The position numbers and the translations under genes are program-made. 54,709 nucleotides of DNA from Mariniblastus sp. (GTDB lineage: Bacteria > Planctomycetota > Planctomycetia > Pirellulales > Pirellulaceae): assembly GCA_028823415.1 (NCBI GenBank), contig JAPKBL010000026.1, forward strand, positions 1 through 54,709, in the 5' to 3' direction. Position 1 is the first letter of the stretch; the number at the start of each line of letters is the position of its first letter. The notes beneath the pieces are model-generated. The model searched no databases, was not told the DNA's origin, and was given only the letters and a program-made list of their open reading frames with translations. Of this stretch, positions 16,898-24,475 are shown piece by piece.

Positions 16898-19018
16898 ATG
16901 AATGTAACGGAATTTGCTGAACGAATCGTATTTGGGACGACGCTCGAGGAAAAATTGGCCGCCCCGGGAAACCTCGATTTTTCAGAGGTGACCGAAATGT
17001 CGACGGTCGTTCGCTCCATCTCCGCACCGGGTCGACCGGCAGAGTTGGCGATGCAATCCAGCTCTGGAAAAAATGTTAAACCGCCGCGAGATGAGAATCT
17101 GGGAAATGATCTTGCGCGAGGACAGTTGCTTCATTTTCTCGCCAATCACGAGTTGCTTGCAACTGAATTAATGGCACTTGTTCTATTGAAGTTCCCAAAC
17201 GCTCCCTATGCGTTTCGGCGAGGAGTCTTAGTGACACTTCAAGAGGAGCAGGAGCATACCCGAATGTACCTACGCCGAATGAAGGAATGTGGCGTCGAGT
17301 TTGGAAGTTATCCATTAAGCGGACAGTTTTGGCGGGTGGTTGAGCCGATGCAATCCCCCGTCGACTTTGTAGCGAGGTTGAGCCTGACGTTTGAGCAGGC
17401 GAATCTCGATTATAGTCAGCACTTTGCAAAGTTGTTTCACCGTCTTGGTGATCAGGTGACTTCTGATTTGTTATGGAAGATTTACGAGGATGAAATTGGA
17501 CATGTAAAACATGGACTGCAGTGGTTTCGGGAATGGAAAAACCAGAAACAGACGGATTGGCAGGCATATCAGCATGTTTTGGAATTTCCGATGTCACCCC
17601 TTCGGGGGCGTGGGACCTATGGGGCGTTCAATCGCGATGGACGACAACGTGCCGGATTGAACGAAGAGTTTATTGACTCGATAGAGGTTTTTAGCAAATC
17701 AAGAGGGCGATCGACGACGGTACGCTGGTTCGACCCAGGTGCCGAATCAGAGCTTGCAGGTGAAACCCACGCGAAGGCGAAAGCCCTGATGCTGCAATTG
17801 GAACAGGACCTGGCGATGGTATTGGTTGCAGTTTCCAAGCCGGATGATGTGATTTTATCCAGCCGTGTTCCCTCATATCAACTTCGTAAACACTGGATTG
17901 ACCGGGGAGTTGAGCTGCCCGAATTTCTTGCCATCGATCAGCGGGAACAGTTGATGGAAAGGAAACTACGAGACTGCAATCCTTGGGCTTGGACGCCGAA
18001 GAACCACGCAATTGCCAATTCCTTCGAATCTTCGCTGCGACATTTCCCGACTCCATGGCATCGAAATCAAGCCATGCTGTATCGCAAGTCGTGGAGCATT
18101 TCGAAAATGAAAACTTGGCTGGAGGAAGAATCGGAGCCAAGTGAACTCCCTGATTGGTTTGCCAATCAGAAAGTGCTTGGTAGCCCAGTGAACAGCTTGC
18201 TCGACGTTGAATCTGCCTTGCGAGATTTCGAAGCTCGAGGATACGCCAACGCCATTTACAAGACAGACCTCGGTGCGGCCGGGAGAGGGCAGCGACGAGT
18301 AGCGTGCCGTTTACCACTGGCTGCTAATGATATGCGTTGGCTAGAGAGTGAGTTCGCCCGATCAAGGAAGAGCGGTTCATTACCTCGGGGAATCGTCGAA
18401 CCGGAATTGCAACGGCGCGTCGACATTTCATTTTTGTGGAATTTTGACAGTCAGCAACCGTCACTAGATTTCCTGGGTTGGACGCAGCCGGTGGTAAGCA
18501 ACGGTCGCCGGTTTGCGGGAACGAGGCTGGGAGCCCCATTTTCGAAGTGTGATTCGAAAATGAAACGTTTTTTGCTCGAAGATCGGTGTGCCCGACTGCA
18601 ATGGACAGCGGAGTGGCTAGCTGAACATCTGAAACCGGAGTTATCTGCGGTTGAATTTAATGGATACCTCGGAGTCGATGCCTTTGTTTTTGAAGATGCA
18701 ACGGGAGCCTTGAACTTAAAGCCGCTTGTGGAGTTGAATCCACGGATGACCATGGGTCACATCGCATTAAGTTTGGAGAAACGTCTAGCGCCCGGCGTCG
18801 TGGCGGAGTTTCGAATATTTACAGTCGAAGAATGGGAAGCCGTTAAGGAGCGTCTTCTGGGGGTCCAGTATCAGGCGTCAACGATCGCCGTTAAGCGACA
18901 GGTGATGTGGCAATCCGGCGTCATTCGCTGGGGAGAGCCCTGTTCAAGCACTAAACACGTTCCGGCTTTGCTGGTGGGAGAGGCGGCAATGGACTGCTGC
19001 CGAGAATGCCTTCAATAA
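16898..19018 (+). CDS. Ferritin-like diiron (DUF455-type) domain fused to an ATP-grasp domain
   Basis: The first 220 residues form a four-helix diiron domain: LANHELLATELMA (Glu85), QEEQEHTRMY (Glu117/His120), LTFEQANLDY (Glu166) and YEDEIGHVKHG (Glu199/His202), an E..ExxH..E..ExxH set as in DUF455/MiaE-like proteins. Residues about 270-706 look like an ATP-grasp ligase: IYKTDLGAAGRGQRR with Lys455 and a glycine-rich loop, GIVEPELQRRVDIS (Glu501), GYLGVDAFVF (Asp594) and LVELNPRMTMGH (Glu612/Asn614 as metal ligands). There is no signal peptide, so it is cytoplasmic. The pairing suggests an enzyme that both oxidises and ligates, perhaps on a peptide or amino-acid product, but the substrate is unknown. 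It ends in a Cys-rich tail (CCREC). I chose ATG 16898 over TTG 16886. Confidence 0.8.
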   Translation: MNVTEFAERIVFGTTLEEKLAAPGNLDFSEVTEMSTVVRSISAPGRPAELAMQSSSGKNVKPPRDENLGNDLARGQLLHFLANHELLATELMALVLLKFPNAPYAFRRGVLVTLQEEQEHTRMYLRRMKECGVEFGSYPLSGQFWRVVEPMQSPVDFVARLSLTFEQANLDYSQHFAKLFHRLGDQVTSDLLWKIYEDEIGHVKHGLQWFREWKNQKQTDWQAYQHVLEFPMSPLRGRGTYGAFNRDGRQRAGLNEEFIDSIEVFSKSRGRSTTVRWFDPGAESELAGETHAKAKALMLQLEQDLAMVLVAVSKPDDVILSSRVPSYQLRKHWIDRGVELPEFLAIDQREQLMERKLRDCNPWAWTPKNHAIANSFESSLRHFPTPWHRNQAMLYRKSWSISKMKTWLEEESEPSELPDWFANQKVLGSPVNSLLDVESALRDFEARGYANAIYKTDLGAAGRGQRRVACRLPLAANDMRWLESEFARSRKSGSLPRGIVEPELQRRVDISFLWNFDSQQPSLDFLGWTQPVVSNGRRFAGTRLGAPFSKCDSKMKRFLLEDRCARLQWTAEWLAEHLKPELSAVEFNGYLGVDAFVFEDATGALNLKPLVELNPRMTMGHIALSLEKRLAPGVVAEFRIFTVEEWEAVKERLLGVQYQASTIAVKRQVMWQSGVIRWGEPCSSTKHVPALLVGEAAMDCCRECLQ

Positions 19019-19040
19019 GTCGCAAATGACAAAGAGGGAA

Positions 19041-20576
19041 TCAACTTTCGATTTCTATCGCCTTCAGACGCTCTAAGATTTCTGAGCAATTCGACATGCG
19101 TTTTTCACGGTCTTTTTGCATCATCATCTCCAATAGCTTAAGCAAATCGGCAGGGATGTACGTCTCTTTAGAAGCGAACTCCGGTGAGAACTTTTTGACG
19201 GCTTCAATCGTGTCGATGGTGCTGAACCTGCGGAATACCTGGCTCCCAAAGAGCATTTCATAACCAACAGTCCCGACTGAAAAAATGTCGCTTCGGTAGT
19301 CTGCCGGCAAACCCGTTAGGCATTCAGGTGACATGTACTCAAGTGTGCCGGAGATTGAGTTTGCTTTTTCTTTGTTTTTGAACTTCTCGTGCGAGAGTCC
19401 GAAGTCAAGGATTCGGCAGTTTAATTCGTCTTGAAAAAGCATGATATTGTCAGGCTTAATGTCGCGGTGGACTAAACCGCCGACGTGGATGGCGTCGAGC
19501 CCTTTTGTGATTTGAGTAAGTAAACGTATGACCGTAGAGACATCGAACGCGCCGTCTTTGATTTTTGCCCGGAGCGTCCGGCCGGTTAAATATTCCATGA
19601 CGATGAAAGGACGTCCATCTGTTTCACCGACATCAAAAATTTGCACAACGTAAGGACTTGAAATTCTAGCCATCGCACGGGCTTCTTCAAGGAAATGTTT
19701 GACCTGATCCTCTTTTAGCATTTCAGCTTTTAACGTCTTCAGCGCAACGGTTCTGCGAAGATAAATGTCCCGAGCTTTTAAAACGGATCCCATTCCACCA
19801 GTGCCGAGGAGCGAGAGAATCTCATAGCGTCCGAAGCTCTTGGGTAAATTAGCATCTTGAATGCTGTCGGAAACTTCGAAATCGAGTTCATTTCGATTGC
19901 TGTTGTCGATGATGGTCGCGGATTTGATGGCGTCAAGATCGGCAACGACTGTCTCGCTATTGAAATGCGCAGCGAAATTGCCAGATGGTGACTCAGGTAG
20001 TTGAGCTAGAAAAAAGTCCGCGCTGGATTCGACTGACGCGACTCTTTTTACACGGAAAGAGCAAAAGGCATTATGAGTTTCGGTGCAGGTGATTTGCTCG
20101 ACGACCACGTCTTCATCGTAGTAATCTGCTAAACCTTCAATGATGCCATGAGCCAGAGCACAGAGACCCCGGCGAGACGTGTAAATGACTTCAATTTCGT
20201 TTTCGCTAATTCGGAATGACTGGATGCTTGCTGGTTGAGCTTTAGAGTTTTCAAACTTGATGGTCGTGTGAATCAGAGATTCAACATTCGCTAAGACTTC
20301 AAATGTTTTCCAAGATGGATGAAGTAAGCGGTTGGCGAAGTTAATAAGCTCGCCGGCTGCGAATTTGCCTAGCTCGCGTAAGAGCGCGGCGGGTTCCATC
20401 TCCAAGGCTTTGCAGGCAACCTCAACGATAGCCCCAATGTACTCATCTGGGTACATCTGCACGGGTGAAAAGCTCGTGACGGGGCAACCTGCTTGTTCCA
20501 CCAGATCTAACCAAGTTTGATTCCCATAGTTTGATATTACAAACTTCTGGGTGATGCAGTAAATCGTTCCGTGCAT
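19041..20576 (-). CDS. H-NOX haem gas-sensor domain fused to a Ser/Thr protein kinase
   Basis: Residues 1-178 match the H-NOX (haem-NO-binding) fold: MHGTIYCITQKFV, a YPDE motif at 42-45, proximal-ligand candidate His103 in VESLIH, and the haem-propionate motif Y132-x-S134-x-R136. These sit one residue from His102, Tyr131, Ser133 and Arg135 of the Thermoanaerobacter tengcongensis protein. The position of its distal Tyr140 is Leu141 here, which favours NO over O2. After an acidic linker (180-245) comes a complete Hanks kinase (about 251-508): glycine loop LGTGGMGS, Lys280, HRDIKPDN (370-377), DFG (391-393), and an SPE motif after the activation loop. No transmembrane segment is visible. The inferred role is to relay NO or redox state to Ser/Thr phosphorylation. 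It is convergent with the ATP-grasp fusion, 22 bases apart. Confidence 0.88.
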   Translation of the reverse strand: MHGTIYCITQKFVISNYGNQTWLDLVEQAGCPVTSFSPVQMYPDEYIGAIVEVACKALEMEPAALLRELGKFAAGELINFANRLLHPSWKTFEVLANVESLIHTTIKFENSKAQPASIQSFRISENEIEVIYTSRRGLCALAHGIIEGLADYYDEDVVVEQITCTETHNAFCSFRVKRVASVESSADFFLAQLPESPSGNFAAHFNSETVVADLDAIKSATIIDNSNRNELDFEVSDSIQDANLPKSFGRYEILSLLGTGGMGSVLKARDIYLRRTVALKTLKAEMLKEDQVKHFLEEARAMARISSPYVVQIFDVGETDGRPFIVMEYLTGRTLRAKIKDGAFDVSTVIRLLTQITKGLDAIHVGGLVHRDIKPDNIMLFQDELNCRILDFGLSHEKFKNKEKANSISGTLEYMSPECLTGLPADYRSDIFSVGTVGYEMLFGSQVFRRFSTIDTIEAVKKFSPEFASKETYIPADLLKLLEMMMQKDREKRMSNCSEILERLKAIEIES

Positions 20577-21149
20577 TGCTCGACGTTGTTAAAATAGTGG
20601 AGAGGGCGAGGCAAATGCCTTGGTCGGGGAATTGGGCGAAGAACAAATCTCGACTGCAGCAAACCCAATTAGTGAATTATCTCTTAGACGCGTGATCGCT
20701 ACTAATTATTTATCAAGATCGACCTTGTTTGCAAAAAAGTTAAATCAAGTTCACTAGAGTGATATTATGAGTCATGCTATGACAGAAATCAAATTTCCTG
20801 TTCTTTCGATTATCACGCGACTTGGCGGCCGGGAGTTCTCGCAACTTTCGTGTTGTGATCTATGATTTACGCGTTTTAACTCGGAAATTACCAATTTTGA
20901 AGAGCAGGCATGACAATTCGATACACTTAATCTGCCTTTGTACACGGGCAGCGGGGAAAGGTAATTTCAGCAGATGGCAGTTGATTATATCGAATAAACG
21001 ACATGTTTGGTTTTGATGTTGGGCAGGTTGGTGGCAATCGCGGGGGTAGGGCAGCGGTTGGTTTTTTAAGCCACTGCAAAATACATCGAGAGATTTTCCG
21101 GAATGGAACTTATTTTGGTGAATAATCTAACCGAATTTGGGAGTTGATC
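20577..21149. other. Intergenic stretch without a recognisable gene
   Basis: This lies upstream of the H-NOX kinase gene (transcribed leftward) and of the leader ORF and barrel gene (rightward), so promoters for both should be here. I find no convincing -35/-10 pair, RNA fold or conserved ORF. A 32-codon ORF at 20767 resembles nothing. Confidence 0.5.
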
Positions 21150-21251
21150 ATGAGCCTTAAGAGTGCTGGCATCCGCGAAAGGCTGTTAATCTTGGAGGTA
21201 AAGATCGGTAAATTCCACGGTCTTCTTTTAAATATCTGGGTGCTAATTTGA
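21150..21251 (+). CDS. Possible 33-codon leader peptide
   Basis: ATG at 21150 follows GGGAG by six bases, a good ribosome site. The frame runs 33 codons (MSLKSAGIRERLLILEVKIG...) to a TGA at 21249-21251 whose last base is the first base of the next ATG. The downstream barrel gene has only a weak ribosome site of its own, so translation of this ORF could deliver ribosomes to it. The peptide matches no family known to me, and the ORF may be chance. Confidence 0.3.
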   Translation: MSLKSAGIRERLLILEVKIGKFHGLLLNIWVLI

Positions 21252-22234
21252 TGATACGTGGCTCATTGCTTGGTTTAGTTTGTCTTCCGTTGGTTTTCGC
21301 CTCGGTCTGTTGGGGGTTTCAATTCGAGACCGGGTCTCGCGTCGTTGGGCAGCAAGGTGCGGGCGAATATTTTGTTCCACCTGTCCGAGATGCAAGCGAA
21401 CCAAGTTTGGATTCCGCATACGCCGACGGACTAGCTGGACCATCACAAAGTTATTCAAAAAGGCCACCAGTCGGAATGAAAGTAGAGTGGATTGCCGATT
21501 CTGAGACTGCAATGGCTAATGCGAATTTAAATTTCTCATTGCCGCTGCTATTTATTGGAACACCGCCACCGATCGTCAAATTCGGAGTCGATTACACGTC
21601 CTTGCAGACGCCAGAGTCTTTTGGAATTCCGGAAGACCTGTTTGAGTATTCTGTGGGAATCGCTTCGTTTCGTAAATTGAACGAGCGGTGGAGCGTACGT
21701 TCTATTCTGGGTGTCGGGTTGGCGACGGATAACGAAAACCGGTCGAGCGACTCATGGAGGTTTCGTGGAGGAATCTTTGCGACTTATTCCTGGAATGATA
21801 ACGTAAAATGGACCTTCGGCGGTTTGGCGATGGGGCGGCAGGACTTGCCTGTCATCCCTGTCATTGGTGCCGTGTGGCAACCCAACCCAGCGGTGAGGGT
21901 TGACCTTGTGTATCCACAGCCGCGGATCAATCGGTTGCTATTCGACGATGGTGCGCGTCAGCAGTGGGTTTACTTCGGCGGCGGAACGAGTGGTTCCACG
22001 TGGGGCTACCAGCAATTTGAAGCGATCGATGACCAATTAACATATAGTGATTTGCGAATCGTGTTTGGGTGGGAATCTCGCCCGGCTGGTTCGTCGGGGA
22101 TGCCGTTTGTGCGGGGCAAGACAACGCAATTCGAATTGGGTTACGTTTTTTCCCGCCAGCTCGAGTTTGAACAAGATACCCGACAGGAATTTCTGGGAGA
22201 TGCATTGATGCTCAGTTTGTCGACGAAGTTCTGA
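21251..22234 (+). CDS. Outer-membrane beta-barrel-like protein (DUF6268-type)
   Basis: A signal peptide (MIRGSLLGLVCLPLVFASVCWG) is followed by about 300 residues rich in alternating hydrophobic and polar strands with aromatic girdle residues (LTYSDLRIVFGWESR, TTQFELGYVFSRQLEF), ending in LMLSLSTKF. A terminal Phe after a strand is the usual recognition signal for outer-membrane barrel assembly. The pattern agrees with planctomycete DUF6268 proteins, a function-unknown barrel family. It probably acts in the outer membrane as a channel or structural protein. I chose ATG 21251 (MIRG after the in-frame TTG at 21248), which overlaps the stop of the possible leader ORF. Confidence 0.75.
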   Translation: MIRGSLLGLVCLPLVFASVCWGFQFETGSRVVGQQGAGEYFVPPVRDASEPSLDSAYADGLAGPSQSYSKRPPVGMKVEWIADSETAMANANLNFSLPLLFIGTPPPIVKFGVDYTSLQTPESFGIPEDLFEYSVGIASFRKLNERWSVRSILGVGLATDNENRSSDSWRFRGGIFATYSWNDNVKWTFGGLAMGRQDLPVIPVIGAVWQPNPAVRVDLVYPQPRINRLLFDDGARQQWVYFGGGTSGSTWGYQQFEAIDDQLTYSDLRIVFGWESRPAGSSGMPFVRGKTTQFELGYVFSRQLEFEQDTRQEFLGDALMLSLSTKF

Positions 22235-22335
22235 ATGCTTGTCGGTGCGAAAGTTCTAAAAATAATACGACGGGCTTGGCAGAAGTAGATTGTTTCTAAG
22301 GCGTTCTACGCTGCAATTGCATAGTCGTAAATCCC

Positions 22336-23541
22336 TCAAAGGCCATTGGTATCGATGCCGATCGACTGTGTCAGATAGAGCATTTGTTCATCGGTGATGG
22401 GAATGACCTTAACGATCTCGAAATGTTTCGAAATCAACTCATACCACTCGTCAAAGCTTTTTCGGTTGACGTGAAGTTCTTGCCCAGTGCCGGTGGACTC
22501 GCCATTATGAATCGAAAATGCCTGCCGCTTTACTTTTTTGAAATTCTCGAATAGCCCCGCGACCTGATCGTCATACAGATGTTCGATGCAGTCGACGCAG
22601 ACCACACTGGTGAACTCTGCGAGGTTTTGAATGGGCTGTGTAATGTCTCCAACTTGCATTTCGGGATTGCTCTCAATTTGGTCAATTCCATTGGCTTGCA
22701 GGCCAAGTTGGCGGATGGCGGTGACGGCTTGTCCCCGGCCGCATCCCAAGTCCATGACTGGCTCTAACAGCCAATCTTGATATTGAGGAAGCAATCTGAC
22801 GCCAGGGCATCGTCCCTGATCCGCATCGCCGTACCACGGATTTTCGTCATATATATTTTGATAAAGTGCTGCTGAACTTGGGGTAGCGAGCTGGGCTTTT
22901 GCGGGCTTGGCCGCAGTGTTGGTTTTCGCGGGAGCAGGTTGTGCAGTTAAGGGAATATGCTTCCAAAGTGTTAACTGCTTTCGATACCCGTCGTATTGTG
23001 CATTGTCAGGTTCAAACTTATTAATCCACCAGTCGGGTGACATGACCGTCCGATGTAAATTATCTCCATGTACGTCATCGACCCCCGATTTCCGACAGGA
23101 AACGGAACCAAAGAAGACGCCCCCCGGACGAAGCACACGCAGGATTTCGCTGAGGGTGGTGTCGATGTCCTGTTCGTCGAGGTGTTCGAGGACATCAAAG
23201 CAGGTAATCAGCGAAAAAAATTGATCTTCGAAAGGCAGCTTCTGAGTTTCAAGCACGCAAATTTGTTTTGGACTACCCGGGACGTGTTGTAGACGGGCTT
23301 GTGCTTTCCGAATGGCGACATCGCTAATGTCCACGCCAAACACATTGAGATCGAAATTTGGCCCTGCGAGGTAATTGAGAACGAAACCGACGCCGCATCC
23401 GATATCCAAAGACCGCCCAGAGAGTATCTCCAATTGACCGGTAGCTTGCACGACGGCGCGAAAGCCCGGAGAGTTTTCAGCCAGATTATACCGCCCGTCG
23501 GTCGATACAACGTGATTGTAAATTTCGCGATAGTCAGGCAT
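22336..23541 (-). CDS. Protein with two class I SAM-dependent methyltransferase domains
   Basis: Domain 1 (about 35-195) has SAM-binding motif I SLDIGCGVGF (44-53), the acidic end of strand 2 (GVDIS, 69-73), FDVLEHL (115-121) and RVLRPGGVFF. A linker of Ala, Pro and Lys (199-224) joins it to domain 2 (about 228-400) with VMDLGCGRGQ (262-271), GIDQIES and CVDCIEHLYDD. Both are Rossmann methyltransferase folds of the UbiE/sugar-methyltransferase type, so SAM-dependent methylation in the cytoplasm is well supported, but the target is unknown; domains of this kind are frequent in O-antigen and glycan modification. Both motif I sites are intact, so both may bind SAM. The gene is convergent with the barrel gene. 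Confidence 0.85.
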   Translation of the reverse strand: MPDYREIYNHVVSTDGRYNLAENSPGFRAVVQATGQLEILSGRSLDIGCGVGFVLNYLAGPNFDLNVFGVDISDVAIRKAQARLQHVPGSPKQICVLETQKLPFEDQFFSLITCFDVLEHLDEQDIDTTLSEILRVLRPGGVFFGSVSCRKSGVDDVHGDNLHRTVMSPDWWINKFEPDNAQYDGYRKQLTLWKHIPLTAQPAPAKTNTAAKPAKAQLATPSSAALYQNIYDENPWYGDADQGRCPGVRLLPQYQDWLLEPVMDLGCGRGQAVTAIRQLGLQANGIDQIESNPEMQVGDITQPIQNLAEFTSVVCVDCIEHLYDDQVAGLFENFKKVKRQAFSIHNGESTGTGQELHVNRKSFDEWYELISKHFEIVKVIPITDEQMLYLTQSIGIDTNGL

Positions 23542-24475
23542 TGGACGTAGTCGGCAGAGTGAGAATTTAAAACACCTTTATAAAGAAAATGAATCCTAGG
23601 GGCAACGTTGTGGATCAGTTTAATACGGACAGGTTTATTGGATTGTGCGTAGCGGTACGAGCGGTAAATAGAAGAGGTGAGCGTAGATTAAGGTTGGTCG
23701 TTGGTTCTGATAAACTTGGAGGCTGGCACGATTCAGGTCGATGGGATTTGTGGGCTTCGGGGATTCAGAGCCAACCGGATTTGATCGTCAGTGGGCGGCA
23801 AACGAAGCTTGGTGAAAAACAAAATTTAGGCGTCTACTAAGACTGTTGCGACAGCTCAGCATATCGCAAGCGTTTGTTAAAAAACAAAAAAACTTCTAAT
23901 TTCTCACCCCGCAAGGATGGCGGACAGGTCGAATCTGACGACCCATTGCCACCCTGCTTTTCAGGAACGTCGCAACTATCATGGCGAGGGTTGCCAGAAT
24001 GGGTTACCTTAATTTTGAGCGAGTCGGATTTTCACTCAGTCGAGCGTTTGAGTCCTCTCGATTGTGATCACTGCCGCCTTGCTGTGCGATTAGAATTCGA
24101 GCCAATCTGACCGCACTGCGATTGCTTGACCCTATCTCGTTTTCGCATTTTGGCGGAACCATTTTTTTCGGGTCTCCTCTGGTTTTCCAGCAACGCATTG
24201 GTTCATGGCTATCCTGTGTGTTGGAACCTTGCGGGGGCGGGAAGAGATCAAGATAGAGCTTGTCCTTTTGCGAAAGTCTGAGTCTGGAATATTGGGGTCG
24301 GATCGAGCATCGGTTGTCATAACGAGCATAATCTGCGAAAGAACTTGGAATGTGTTGAGCGAATCTGGAAAAATGTTGAAAGTCGCTAATCCAGCGAATA
24401 GATTGATGGAGATTCCGATACAGCAATTTAAACGAATTTAGCGGTCTATCTTTAGATGACGGGAATGCAAAACGA
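23542..24475. other. 934-bp intergenic stretch, no supported gene
   Basis: Several short frames are open, the longest a 140-codon leftward one at 24004-24426 and an 83-codon rightward one at 23589-23840 (MNPRGNVVDQF...). Neither shows a family motif, a convincing ribosome site or normal residue use. It may hold a decayed gene, an RNA or long regulatory sequence for the downstream cytochrome gene. I see no inverted terminal repeats. Confidence 0.45.

Noticed and set aside
23589-23840. An 83-codon rightward gene
   Set aside because: The frame has a start but only a weak ribosome site and no family resemblance.
24004-24426. A 140-codon leftward gene
   Set aside because: No motif, no ribosome site and an odd residue composition; it lies in a gap with several similar chance frames.
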